Source of the DNA: Piscirickettsiaceae bacterium
Lineage (GTDB): Bacteria > Pseudomonadota > Gammaproteobacteria > Nitrosococcales > Methylophagaceae
DNA: 64,000 nt
Assembly: GCA_013215775.1 (NCBI GenBank)
Contig: JABSQO010000001.1
Coordinates: 62,001-126,000 of the forward strand
Reading direction: 5' to 3'
Shown here: piece by piece, positions 1 to 10,900 of the stretch
Position numbering within the stretch: the stretch's first letter is position 1
Layout of the letters: each line of letters starts with the position of its first letter
Program-made: the position numbers and the translations under genes
Notes under the pieces: generated by a model
Database searches by the model: none
What the model saw: only the letters and a program-made list of their open reading frames with translations
What the model was told of the DNA's origin: nothing

Positions 1-2
1 TT

Positions 3-131
3 TATAGTGATTCACATAATGATTTGCCCTTATTAAATCTTGTCGATCATCCTATTGCAGTGGATCCCGATCCAAAATTACAAGCGATTGCTCAGCAGAA
101 AGACTGGAAAATTCTCAGTTTCCGTCAATAA
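3..131 (+). CDS. HAD-superfamily (SerB/HAD-IB-like) phosphatase, C-terminal fragment cut by window start
   Basis: Open frame from the window edge: [42 protein letters not shown], resembling the C-terminal motif of HAD-IB phosphatases (YSDSxNDLPLL...PVAVNPDxxL). Not in the supplied ORF list because its start is off-window. Confidence 0.75.
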   Translation, partial: YSDSHNDLPLLNLVDHPIAVDPDPKLQAIAQQKDWKILSFRQ

Positions 132-175
132 TTGGTACAATTCTTCGTTTTTATTATTCACATCAGGCCATCATT

Positions 176-1618
176 ATGGAATGGGAAGTCGTCATTGGAT
201 TAGAAATCCACGCCCAACTCGCCACCAAAAGTAAAATTTTCTCCAGCGCTTCTACCGCATACGGTGCGGAACCTAATACACAAGCCTGCGCTGTTGATTT
301 AGGTCTCCCTGGTGTTCTGCCGGTGCTGAACCAAGAAGCGGTTAAAATGGCGATTAAATTTGGTTTAGCTATTGGTGCTGAGTTACCTAAACGATCTGTC
401 TTTGCGCGTAAAAACTATTTTTACCCTGACTTACCCAAAGGTTACCAAATTAGCCAATTTGAACACCCTATCGTTGCAAAAGGTGAGCTATCAATTGAAT
501 TAGAGGATGGTTCTGAACGGATCATCGGTATTACTCGTGCCCATTTAGAAGAAGATGCTGGTAAATCAATGCATGGCAACTTTCATGGTCAAACAGGTGT
601 TGACCTCAACCGTGCCGGCACACCTTTATTAGAAATCGTCTCTGATCCAGACATGCGCAGTGCAAAAGAAGCCGTCGCTTATATGAAGAAAATTCATTCC
701 CTCGTGCGTTATCTTGAAATTTGTGATGGCAATATGCAAGAAGGTTCTTTCCGCTGTGATTCCAATGTCTCTGTTCGTCCAAAAGGCCAAAAAGAGTTGG
801 GCACTCGTGCTGAAGTAAAAAACGTTAATTCATTTCGTAATGTTGAGCGCGCAATCAATATTGAAATTGAGCGTCAAATTGAATTGATTGAAGATGGTGG
901 CACCGTTGTACAAGAAACTCGTTTATACGACGCCGATAAAAATGAAACTCGCTCCATGCGTAGTAAAGAAGAAGCGAATGATTACCGTTATTTCCCTGAT
1001 CCTGATTTATTACCCGTCGTTTTAGAACAAGAAATGATCGAACAAATTCGTGCTACTTTGCCTGAACTACCTAACGCTAAACGTGACCGATTTGTGGCCG
1101 ATATGAACTTGTCACTTTATGATGCTTCGGTGCTGACTAGTAGCCGAGAATTGGCTGATTATTATGAAACTGTTCTAACTGCCTCTGATAATAAAGATCC
1201 TAAATTGTGTGCTAATTGGATTATTACCCAACTCTTAGGCGCTCTGAATAAAGCAGGTATTGATATTTCTGATTCCCCTATCAGTGCTCAACAGCTGGGC
1301 GGCTTATTAACTCGCATTAATGACAACACCATTTCAGGAAAAATTGCTAAACAAATCTTCGATAACCTCTGGAATGGAGAAGGTAAAGATGCTGATAGCA
1401 TCATCGAATCACAAGGTCTGAAACAAGTAACTGACAGTGGTGCAATTGAAGCCTTGGTCGATGAAGTAATTGCAAACAATCCTGATCAAGTTGAACAATA
1501 CCGTAGCGGTAAAGAGCAATTGTTAGGTTTCTTTGTTGGCCAGATTATGAAAGCTTCAAAGGGTAAAGCGAATCCAGCCCAAGTTAGTGAATTATTAAAA
1601 TCAAAACTCACTGACTAA
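176..1618 (+). CDS. gatB: Aspartyl/glutamyl-tRNA(Asn/Gln) amidotransferase subunit B
   Basis: [26 protein letters not shown]... full-length 480 aa, family hallmark N-terminus and GatB/YqeY-like tail. Confidence 0.97.
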   Translation: MEWEVVIGLEIHAQLATKSKIFSSASTAYGAEPNTQACAVDLGLPGVLPVLNQEAVKMAIKFGLAIGAELPKRSVFARKNYFYPDLPKGYQISQFEHPIVAKGELSIELEDGSERIIGITRAHLEEDAGKSMHGNFHGQTGVDLNRAGTPLLEIVSDPDMRSAKEAVAYMKKIHSLVRYLEICDGNMQEGSFRCDSNVSVRPKGQKELGTRAEVKNVNSFRNVERAINIEIERQIELIEDGGTVVQETRLYDADKNETRSMRSKEEANDYRYFPDPDLLPVVLEQEMIEQIRATLPELPNAKRDRFVADMNLSLYDASVLTSSRELADYYETVLTASDNKDPKLCANWIITQLLGALNKAGIDISDSPISAQQLGGLLTRINDNTISGKIAKQIFDNLWNGEGKDADSIIESQGLKQVTDSGAIEALVDEVIANNPDQVEQYRSGKEQLLGFFVGQIMKASKGKANPAQVSELLKSKLTD

Positions 1619-1641
1619 ACTGATAATTTATTTTATCTATA

Positions 1642-1675
1642 AAAAAGGCTGTGTTCTTTCGAACACAGCCTTTTT
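1642..1675. terminator. Bidirectional intrinsic terminator between convergent gatB and DUF1097-type gene
   Basis: Perfect 15-bp inverted repeat aaaaaggctgtgttc-tttc-gaacacagccttttt, with A/T tracts on both flanks. Confidence 0.9.
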
Positions 1676-1697
1676 AATTTATAACGTTGATGGTTAT

Positions 1698-2192
1698 TTA
1701 GTCACTCGTTAATATCGCTGATAACTTACCAGACAACATGCCGAAGACGGTACCAACAATCATTGATAATGAAATCACAACAACAGGATTAGATAAATCC
1801 ATTGCTGTAGTGCTTCCACCAACATGAATTGCATAAGCAGCTGTAGCTGCATAACCATAAACAAGCGTTGGCACAACAGATAATGCTGGTACTTGAGAAG
1901 CGAATACCAATATAAATACTGTTACGGCTACCCATACTGGTGCAGTGAGTGTATCACCAAGAGGAACCATGCCCATCATTGCAAACGCAATGCCGGCCAT
2001 TACCGCACCGAAAATACCACAAGCAATCGTATTTTTTAATGCTGCGCTATCAGCGCCATTGTGAAAATAAGAGCCCCACGCAATAAAGATTGCCCAAATG
2101 GTAACCATACCTGCTAATAGTCCGAAAGATAACCAAGTGGCTATGCCACCCAAAACACCAATACTTAATGATAATGCAACTAATCCTGACAT
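1698..2192 (-). CDS. DUF1097-family small membrane protein
   Basis: 164 aa, almost entirely hydrophobic segments with conserved Trp/Gly-rich pattern typical of DUF1097. Confidence 0.65.
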   Translation of the reverse strand: MSGLVALSLSIGVLGGIATWLSFGLLAGMVTIWAIFIAWGSYFHNGADSAALKNTIACGIFGAVMAGIAFAMMGMVPLGDTLTAPVWVAVTVFILVFASQVPALSVVPTLVYGYAATAAYAIHVGGSTTAMDLSNPVVVISLSMIVGTVFGMLSGKLSAILTSD

Positions 2193-2604
2193 AATCTTCT
2201 CTCTCTCTGTTATTTAAGTAAATAATTCATATCCATCAGATCACACTGTATTTTTATTTTCTGACGCTGATGGGATTCCTATTCGAGGTTGCGTTAATCC
2301 GCAAATTCCTCGCCAGCCACTAGAACATATTTTTATATATTTATCAATAACTCCGTTTTTGTATCTAAATCAAGTCACTAACACTACCTATTAATATTCG
2401 TGTGCTAAATAGATGTTTTTTTCTTCCCATATTAAGAGTTTTTATTGGGGAACTATTTTTTGTGGGCTGCTTCACAGTTTTTCAAACTGAATATTTCTCT
2501 CCGAATAAAGTCAGGTAGTATTCACCAATCGTTCATACAATGGATTACAGTTACGGATGTCTGTCATTAATATTTATCTTCAACACTATTTAAATAGTTA
2601 AATT

Positions 2605-3744
2605 ATGCAGTTTGAACAAGAACATCTCTCCTCGAAAATGGCATTGAATAAGTTGCCATCTGAATCTCCACTTCCTGATGCCGACTGGGTGCTGGTATTT
2701 GGTTCTGTTAAGCGCTTTAAAGAACGCAATTTCGGCCAAATATTACAAGATCGTTACCCAAATGCGCAGTTAATGGGCTGTACAACATCAGGTGAAATTG
2801 CTGATGATGGCGTTCATGATGACAGTATTCAAATTACGGCTATGAAATGGGAGAAAAGTACGCTTAAATTTGTTGCGAAACCTATCCCTAGTATGGCCCA
2901 ATCATTCGCATTAGGCGCTCAGATTGCCGAAGAACTTGACGGCACCGATCTTAAAGGCATATTTGTTTTAAGTGATGGTCTGCATGTAAATGGCTCCGAT
3001 CTTGTTGAAGGCCTACAAAGCGTACTGCCAGATACACCAATCACTGGTGGATTAGCTGGAGATGGAGCCGCCTTTACACAAACATTCCTATTACATGGCA
3101 CCAAAATACATGACAAAATCGTCACCGCTGTTGGCATTTATGGCAAAGATGCCATGATGACCAGTGGTGCCTTAGGTGGTTGGAAACCCTATGGTCCGCC
3201 CAGAAAAGTAACCCATTCAGTCCATAACGTTGTGTATGCGCTCGACGATAAACCTGCTCTACCTTTATACAAAATGTATATCGGATACTATGCCAAGGAA
3301 CTACCCGCATCGGGGCTCAACTTCCCTTTTGCGATCATGTCTGAAGATAAAAATATTAGTGTCATCCGAACTCTATTATCAATTGATGGGAAAGATAACA
3401 GTCTGACTTTTGCAGGTAATATTGCTCAAGGCTCAACCGTGCGCTTTCTGAAATCTGATCACGACAAGTTGGTTGATGGCGCCAGTGATGCTGCCCAACA
3501 AATTATTAATAAAAACATTAATCCTAATGACACGGCCATTGCCATTTGCGTGAGCTGTGTTGGTCGTAAACTTGTTATGGCAGATCAAGTCTCTGATGAG
3601 GTATTTGCCGTACAACGATTATTAGGAGTGAAAACAGGCATCACCGGCTTCTATTCTAATGGTGAAATATGTTCTGGTGAGGATGATGCTCACAGTCAGT
3701 TACATAATCAAACCATGACCATTGCCTATCTCAGTGAACACTAA
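2605..3744 (+). CDS. FIST N/C-domain (putative small-ligand sensory) protein
   Basis: 379 aa; GCTTSGEI, FVLSDGLHVNGSDLVEGLQSVLPD.PITGGLAGDGA and C-terminal FSCVGRKLVMG..TGFYSNGEI-like motifs. Confidence 0.85.
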   Translation: MQFEQEHLSSKMALNKLPSESPLPDADWVLVFGSVKRFKERNFGQILQDRYPNAQLMGCTTSGEIADDGVHDDSIQITAMKWEKSTLKFVAKPIPSMAQSFALGAQIAEELDGTDLKGIFVLSDGLHVNGSDLVEGLQSVLPDTPITGGLAGDGAAFTQTFLLHGTKIHDKIVTAVGIYGKDAMMTSGALGGWKPYGPPRKVTHSVHNVVYALDDKPALPLYKMYIGYYAKELPASGLNFPFAIMSEDKNISVIRTLLSIDGKDNSLTFAGNIAQGSTVRFLKSDHDKLVDGASDAAQQIINKNINPNDTAIAICVSCVGRKLVMADQVSDEVFAVQRLLGVKTGITGFYSNGEICSGEDDAHSQLHNQTMTIAYLSEH

Positions 3745-5021
3745 ATCTGAGCCAACTCCCTCGCTGCAGCCAATAATGCTAAGCGTGCAATCACACCATA
3801 AGCATAAAAACGATTAGGCTCTGCATCCGGCTCACCTTGCTTATCAGGGACATTACAGGGCTGAGCAAAAGCTAATGGCTCAAAATGCATACCTGGCGCA
3901 TTAAGGTTCTCGTCTTGGCCACGCCCAGTATGGACGCGATAAAAACCACCGACAACGAAATGGTCCATCATATAAATAACAGGCTCTGCAACAGCATTAT
4001 CATCACCTATCGTTTCAAAAGTATAAACCCCTTCTTGTACCAATACATTTTCAACTGTCATCCCCTCTTTAGCTGAAGACATTTTAGTTCGTTGTTTCCG
4101 ATTTAGGCTAGCAATTTCATCGGCACTTTTTATCGTCATTATGCCCATTCCATAGGTGCCTGAATCAGCTTTAACGATGACAAAAGGTTCTTTATCAATA
4201 CCATATTCGTCATATTTGTTTTGAATAGATTGCAGCATGCTTTCTACATTCTTATATAAACACTCACTTCCTGAGCGATCCATAAAATTGACTTCGCCGC
4301 ACTGCAATGACATAGGAGATACCAGCCAAGGATCAATATCAATTTGCTTAGCGAATTCCTGGGCAACACTATGATAATGTGTGAAGTGGTCGGATTTTTT
4401 GCGATCGGACCAACCTGCTGATAATGGTGGGATAACCTCTTGCTCTAATCCTTCCAAAATAGCTGGGCGACCCGCTGATAAATCATTATTCAATAAAACC
4501 AAACAAGGCGAAAAGTCACCTAATGCAACACGATTACCAACGCGTGTTAACGGTTCCAATCGGCATGTTTTTCCTGAAGGTAATTCAATCTCCATCAGCT
4601 CAGTCAGATCGTCACGAAGATTACCTATCCTTACTTCAACCCCTGCCTTCTCAAAAATTTCACGTAAGGTTTCCAAGCTCTCCAGATAAAACAAATTACG
4701 GGTGTGATTTTCAGCCACAATTAATACTTTTTTAGCACGAGGACAAACATGCTCAATTGCTGCTTGTACGGCATGGATACAAAGAGGCATGAAGGAAGAA
4801 TTAAGATTATTAAACCCTGCAGGGAATAGATTAGTATCAACGGGGGCTAATTTAAATCCCGCGTTACGTAAATCCACTGAAGCATAAAATGGCGCCGGTG
4901 TTAACAACCACTGTTCCCTTAACCATGATTCTACTTGTGTTTGATGTTGTAACAGATGCCTCTCAAGCTGCAATAAAGGGCCTTTTACAGCTGTTATAAG
5001 ATGAGGAACGCCAGAAATCAT
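3741..5021 (-). CDS. gshA: Glutamate-cysteine ligase (proteobacterial GshA, gshA_ferroox type)
   Basis: MISGVPHLITAVKGPLLQLERHLLQHQTQVESWLREQW...APVDTNLFPAGFNNL; upstream of divergent pilG as commonly seen. Confidence 0.85.
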   Translation of the reverse strand: MISGVPHLITAVKGPLLQLERHLLQHQTQVESWLREQWLLTPAPFYASVDLRNAGFKLAPVDTNLFPAGFNNLNSSFMPLCIHAVQAAIEHVCPRAKKVLIVAENHTRNLFYLESLETLREIFEKAGVEVRIGNLRDDLTELMEIELPSGKTCRLEPLTRVGNRVALGDFSPCLVLLNNDLSAGRPAILEGLEQEVIPPLSAGWSDRKKSDHFTHYHSVAQEFAKQIDIDPWLVSPMSLQCGEVNFMDRSGSECLYKNVESMLQSIQNKYDEYGIDKEPFVIVKADSGTYGMGIMTIKSADEIASLNRKQRTKMSSAKEGMTVENVLVQEGVYTFETIGDDNAVAEPVIYMMDHFVVGGFYRVHTGRGQDENLNAPGMHFEPLAFAQPCNVPDKQGEPDAEPNRFYAYGVIARLALLAAARELAQI

Positions 5022-5248
5022 AGTCTTGTCCTTATAAAATAGTCGAAATGAGGGTTATTGTGCTTACAACATGTGAACTACTGCACAGTTTGACAACTCT
5101 ATCTCGTTCATACTGCATTTTCGTATGAAAATAACCCATCTAGCAATGAACACTTTATATTATTAAAGTGACTAGCCTGACAGTAAAAAATGGGGTATCT
5201 TCATTATCTAATTTTCGAATATATTAAGTCTACAGGTATTGTTTTAGT

Positions 5249-5656
5249 GTGAGTGATAATCAAACAGAATTTTCTGGCTTAAAGGTCATGATAATCGATG
5301 ATAGCAAGACCATTCGTCGTTCTGCTGAGACCCTGCTTAAAAAAGCTGGGTGTGATGTATTAACGGCTGAGAATGGTTTTGAAGCATTGCCGATTATCAG
5401 TTCTCAACATCCTGATATACTTTTTATTGATATTATGATGCCGCGTCTAGATGGCTATCAAACTTGCTCATTAGTTAAAAGCAATCCCAATTTTAGTGAT
5501 ATACCTATCATTATGCTTTCAAGTAAAGATGGATTATTTGATCGTGCCAAAGGACGTGTTGTCGGAGCGGAACAATATCTTACCAAGCCATTTACCCGAG
5601 AGGATCTACTTGGTGCTATTCGTACTCATCTTCTCAACAAAGACAAGGATGTTTAA
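5249..5656 (+). CDS. pilG: Twitching motility response regulator PilG
   Basis: 135 aa receiver domain (VMIIDDSKTIRRSAETLL...DIMMPRLDGYQ...LTKPF), GTG start, heads the pil-chp cluster. Confidence 0.92.
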   Translation: MSDNQTEFSGLKVMIIDDSKTIRRSAETLLKKAGCDVLTAENGFEALPIISSQHPDILFIDIMMPRLDGYQTCSLVKSNPNFSDIPIIMLSSKDGLFDRAKGRVVGAEQYLTKPFTREDLLGAIRTHLLNKDKDV

Positions 5657-5661
5657 TCGAC

Positions 5662-6033
5662 ATGGCTCTTATCCTCATAGCTGATGATTCACCAACGGAA
5701 GTTTATGTCCTAAAGAAAATCTTGGAAAAACATGATCACCAGGTCATTATTGCTGATGACGGCGAACAAGCAATGGAATTAACACATAGCAAACATCCCG
5801 CTCTCATCCTAATGGATGTCGTCATGCCAAAACTAAATGGTTTTCAAGCAACACGCCGTTTGAGCAAAGACCCAGCAACACAAAATATTCCTATCATTAT
5901 CGTATCCTCAAAAAATCAAGAGACTGATCGGCTTTGGGGCTTACGACAAGGTGCAAAGGGCTACTTGAGCAAACCCGTTACTGAAGAGCAGTTAATTACT
6001 GAAATTAACAATTTATTAGGGCTTTCCTCATGA
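5662..6033 (+). CDS. pilH: Twitching motility response regulator PilH
   Basis: 123 aa receiver domain (MALILIADDSPTEVYVLKKILEKHDHQV...MDVVMPKLNGFQ) directly after pilG. Confidence 0.92.
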   Translation: MALILIADDSPTEVYVLKKILEKHDHQVIIADDGEQAMELTHSKHPALILMDVVMPKLNGFQATRRLSKDPATQNIPIIIVSSKNQETDRLWGLRQGAKGYLSKPVTEEQLITEINNLLGLSS

Positions 6034-6578
6034 CTGTTGTCACTTCTCCAGCGGATATAATTGCTGTACTTCAGGATATTGAACGTCGCAGTCGGCAAGG
6101 CGCTATCAATACGACGCAAGATGATAACCAGAAAACATGGACTGCCATTGGTTTTCGAATAGCACAAAATAATTTTCTTATTCCTCTAAATGAAATTCTC
6201 GAAATATTCCCTGTGCCTGAGCAAGTAACGCCTGTCCCAAAATCACAACCTTGGGTATTTGGAATCGCTAATCTTCGCGGAGAAATGTTACCGTTATTCG
6301 ATCTTAAATATTTTTTATCGGGACATCCAACCAAGAGAAACAAACGTAGTCGTATCATCGTTATTAATCATCCCGAATTATACTCAGGACTACTCCTTGA
6401 CGAAGTGTTTGGCTTAAAACACTTTCCTCAAGAACCAAATTACGATGAGGTCCCTTCATCAGACAGTGATTTTTCGCCTTACATTAATGGCAAGATTACT
6501 CAACAAGATACGCGCTGGGACGTGTTTAGCTTTAACAAGCTGACTGCTGACCCACGATTTTTAAATGCCGCTGCATAA
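6030..6578 (+). CDS. pilI: CheW-like adaptor PilI
   Basis: 182 aa CheW domain; start overlaps pilH stop by 4 bp. Confidence 0.88.
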   Translation: MTVVTSPADIIAVLQDIERRSRQGAINTTQDDNQKTWTAIGFRIAQNNFLIPLNEILEIFPVPEQVTPVPKSQPWVFGIANLRGEMLPLFDLKYFLSGHPTKRNKRSRIIVINHPELYSGLLLDEVFGLKHFPQEPNYDEVPSSDSDFSPYINGKITQQDTRWDVFSFNKLTADPRFLNAAA

Positions 6579-6601
6579 TATTTGATTTCAGGATAATCAT
6601 T

Positions 6602-7864
6602 ATGAACTCAACAAGTAAACTCTTTATTTCCTCTCTAGTTTCAAAGAGAAATTTTTTAAACTTGATACTCACCTTCGCCTTTTCTGGCCTAACGGCTTAT
6701 GGTGTCTGGCTGCTTGCCACTAATCAATATCAACAATTTCTAAATGACCCATTAATGTTTGCTGCCGCTATTATTGCCAGTTTAGTTCTAACCATTATCA
6801 TGGTGCTACGGCTGGGCTACTTGCCTTCAAAAATATTAAAAAACTCTCTAGACACGATGGAGCTGCAAAATCGTCATAACCAAGATGCCATTTTAAGGTT
6901 GCTTGATGAGATGGGTGACCTTGCTGATGGTGACCTCACTGTATCGGCAACTGTCACCGAAGATATCACCGGCGCTATCGCAGACTCTGTTAACTATACT
7001 ATTGACGCCTTACGTAACCTAGTCGAGAACATCAACAATACCACGCTACAAGTTGCTTCAGCCGCGCAAGAAACACAGGCAACCGCATTGCACTTGACTG
7101 ATGCCAGTGATCACCAAGCAACACAAATAACTGAGGTCACAACAGCCATTACCGATATGGCCGCTTCTATTGAGCAAGTATCTCAAAATGCTAGCCAATC
7201 TTCCGATGTGGCAGCACAATCGGTAAGTCTTGCGGTGCAAGGTAATGCGGCGGTAAAAAAAGCCATCAATGGTATGGATACTATTCGCGAACAAATTCAA
7301 GAAACATCAAAACGTATTAAACGACTTGGTGAAAGTTCACAACAAATTGGCGACATCGTTGAATTAATCAATGACATCGCTGAACAAACTAACATTCTCT
7401 CGCTAAATGCTGCCGTTCAAGCAGCAATGGCAGGCGAAGCAGGTCGTGGTTTTGCCGTAGTTGCCGATGAAGTACAACGCTTGGCTGAACGTTCTGGTAA
7501 CGCCACCAAACAAATTGATGCCTTAGTCAAAACCATTCAAAGCGATACTAATGAGGCCATTAGTTCAATGGAACAAAGTACATCTGAGGTTGTTTCTGGA
7601 GCGAAATTATCACAAGATGCTGGGGCAGCACTTGAACAAATTGAAACTGTATCGCAACAACTTGCTGACTTAATTAACAATATTTCAGATGCCGCCAAAC
7701 AACAAGCTCAAGCGGCAGTGAGCACGGCAGATAACATGAACATAATTCAAGAGATAACGATGCAAACATCGACAGGCACCAACGAAAGTGCTGCATCTAT
7801 TGGGCGGTTATTAGAATTAACGAATGAACTCCGTACATCTGTTTCTGGCTTCAAACTACCGTAA
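6602..7864 (+). CDS. pilJ: Methyl-accepting chemotaxis protein, PilJ-like but short
   Basis: 420 aa; MCP signalling tip [35 protein letters not shown]; two closely spaced N-terminal TM segments. Confidence 0.85.
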   Translation: MNSTSKLFISSLVSKRNFLNLILTFAFSGLTAYGVWLLATNQYQQFLNDPLMFAAAIIASLVLTIIMVLRLGYLPSKILKNSLDTMELQNRHNQDAILRLLDEMGDLADGDLTVSATVTEDITGAIADSVNYTIDALRNLVENINNTTLQVASAAQETQATALHLTDASDHQATQITEVTTAITDMAASIEQVSQNASQSSDVAAQSVSLAVQGNAAVKKAINGMDTIREQIQETSKRIKRLGESSQQIGDIVELINDIAEQTNILSLNAAVQAAMAGEAGRGFAVVADEVQRLAERSGNATKQIDALVKTIQSDTNEAISSMEQSTSEVVSGAKLSQDAGAALEQIETVSQQLADLINNISDAAKQQAQAAVSTADNMNIIQEITMQTSTGTNESAASIGRLLELTNELRTSVSGFKLP

Positions 7865-7929
7865 CATTCAGCGACGATTAAAAGATGCCTTATTTCATCA
7901 CAATATTTACCACTGGCCTGGAGTAACAC

Positions 7930-10900
7930 ATGGCAGCAATAAACAGTGGAAATTATGATGCCCTTATCTGGGTGCAGGATGAAGTACAAGAGTCACTGGC
8001 CAGTGCTTTACAAGCACTCACTACTTTTATTGATGCCCCTGAAGATAGTACTGTATTAAATCCGTGCGTCACCCAATTACATCAAGTTACCGGCACAATG
8101 GAAATGCTCAATCTACAAGGGGCTCATCTATTAGTTCGTGAAATGTTAGCTTCAGCAATTGCTATTCGCGATCAACAAAATACTCAAATACAGGATAGTC
8201 TTTTAAAAGGACTGTTGTTATTGCCCAATTATTTAACATTGCTTGGTCCAAAACTATCTGATCATCCATTACGCCTACTTGATTCTATCAATGAATTACG
8301 TATCGCCCGTAATGATTCTATTATTGAAATCAATGATGTATTCACTCCGAACTTGTCTATTGATTTACCTAGTCATATCGTCTTTAACTCCGAAAGAGAC
8401 TTGCCAAATATAGGCTTATCATTTCACAAGATAAGTCATGCTTTCCAAATTTCACTGCTAAATTGGATAAAAACTGACGATCGAAAAAGTCTGCGTAAGA
8501 TGGCAAGCCTGATCAATTATTTACGCCTGAATTCGACTAATAATAAACCCACTGCATTTTGGTGGATCGCGGAAGGTTTCATTGAAGCTATCCTAGATGA
8601 TGGTTTGGTAACAGACTCAAAAGTTAAGCTCATTATGGGCAAGTTAAATCAACCTATAAAGCTGTTTACCACACAAGGTGAACAACAATTATTGGCTTTA
8701 TTTCCTGATAAACTCACTCAACAATTACTCCTGCTCTTGGCGGAGGCCACAAGTGAAGGCGAGAAAGTATCCACTCTCAAAGAGCTTTTCCATCTCGATT
8801 TCTTTGACCCTCAACAACATCACCAAATCTATAATTTTGGTGACAATGCCTTGGCTGATGTACATACCCAACTATTAGAACAATTACAGGAAATTAAAGA
8901 ACAAATCGACCAGTTCAATCGAGATTCTGATGATGTAGTAATCGCGGCTCTTGCTGTTATATCAGAGCAATTTTCATCAATGGCAGATACGCTAATACTA
9001 TTAGCTGAATCCGCTACTAGTACACTGCTTCAACATCAATCTGAACAACTCAACGCTTTCGTTTCATCACAACATCGCCCTAATGATGAGCAACTATTAT
9101 CGTTAGCAGATGTCCTGTTACAAGCCGAGATCCAGCTACAAAAGAACAGTGGGATTGCCGGATCAACTGCCGATAACGATCAACTTCTTCGTACGGTTGT
9201 CGGTGAATGTTTAGATGAACTCAACAATATTAAAGAAACTTTGGCCTTATTGGAAAATCGCCCTGATGGTGCTTCTGAAATATTATCTGATGCCGCCACT
9301 CAGTTAGAGTTAATGGCCGGCAGTATCCGCATGTTGAATATGGATGATGCAGCTACTTTACTCACAAATACTGCTCTTCAAATGAAAAATACCAGTGATG
9401 GAGCACAGAAACTTACCCCCGATGAACTTGACTCATTTGCTGAAGTAATTGCCGCCATTGAGTTATACATGGAGGGTTTTTCTCAGCATGGACAACAGCA
9501 ACTGCTCTTACTGGATCGAGCTCAACATATTCTCTCTAACTTTGAAATCCTTGACACTGATGACATTGAATCAATCATCTTGGATGCTAGTGAAAATTTG
9601 ACTAGTGTTGAACGCTATATTCAAGCACGGGCTGAAATAGAAACAAATAATATTGACCCCCCTGTTGAAGATAAGGCTCTAGAACCTATCGCATCAGAGA
9701 TCAGCAATAACTTAACCGGCGTTGAGCGCTATATCCAAGCACTGGCTGAAATAGAAACAAGTAATCTTGAATCTACTGTTGAAGATAACGCTCTAGAATC
9801 TATCGCATTAGAGAGCGGCAATAACTTAACTGGCGTTGAACGCTACATTCAAGCACAAAGTGAAGATCAAGCACCACAATTCGCTGAAGGCATCGATGCT
9901 GAAATTGCTGAAATCTTTATTGAAGAAGTCAATGAAGTGCACGATGAGTTACACACACTCATTCCAACATGGATCGATCAACATGATTTAGCAATATTGG
10001 CGACTATCCGTCGCCACTTCCACACCCTCAAAGGAAGTGGTCGTATGGCCGGAGCTAATATAATTGGTGAATTATCCTGGTCCATTGAAAATTTGCTCAA
10101 CCAAGTCATCGAGGGTGGTCATTCCGTTACTCCTACTTTAGAGCAACTGCTCCTCGACAGCTACCAAATTATTCCTGAGTTATTATCGCTGTTCACCCGT
10201 GGTGATATGAATTCTACGGAGCAGGTTGATGAATTAGCAAGCCGTGCCTATAACTTGCTATCAGCCGAAGAAGCCGAAGAAGCCGAAGAAGCCGAAGAAG
10301 CCAGTATCAACTTATCTGAACATGATGAGTTACAACAAATATTTAACAATGAAGCAAAACAACATATTGCTTCATTTAAGCATGTTCTCTCCCAAGCAAA
10401 ACCACCATTCAGTCTGAGCAAAGACTTATTACGTGCAGCACACTCTCTAAAAGGCTGTGCCAGTATTGCCCAAGTAACACCTATCACCATCATTGCTAGT
10501 CAATTAGATGCTGCTTTACGAAAAATTCATGGGCAGGCACTCACCCTAGATGAACAACAATTATCATTATTGGCTGACACAGTTGATGGTATTGACCAGA
10601 TTATCGCTCATTTAGAGCAGTCAGATACTGAAGAACCTGATATTCGCCTACTGTCAGATAATCTTTACCAGATTACCCCGCAAGATACCCAACAGCGCGT
10701 TATTGACCCTGAATTCCTTCTCGTTTATTTGGAAGAAACAGATGAATTACTGGCACAATACACCCAGCAAATTGAGCAACTTCAACAACAGCCTGATAAT
10801 ACAGAATATCAAACCTCCATTCAAAACACCTTAAAAGCACTTATATCCAGTGCTCAACATGCACAATTGACGGTTATTGCTGAGTTATATCAATTATTAG

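Noticed and set aside
2193-2345. Guanidine-I (ykkC) riboswitch identity for the DUF1097 leader
   Set aside because: Leader contains CTAG and GG-rich segments but lacks the GGTCCGAGAG and ACACGGCGGG cores I associate with ykkC; kept only as an unknown structured leader.
4381-4735. Overlapping ORFs antisense to gshA
   Set aside because: Compositional shadow ORFs opposite a confidently assigned gene; no recognisable protein features or start signals.
9595-9858. Evenly spaced direct repeats suggesting a CRISPR-like array
   Set aside because: Only about 2.3 contiguous units, repeated end-to-end with no spacers, and in frame within chpA; it is a protein-coding tandem duplication.
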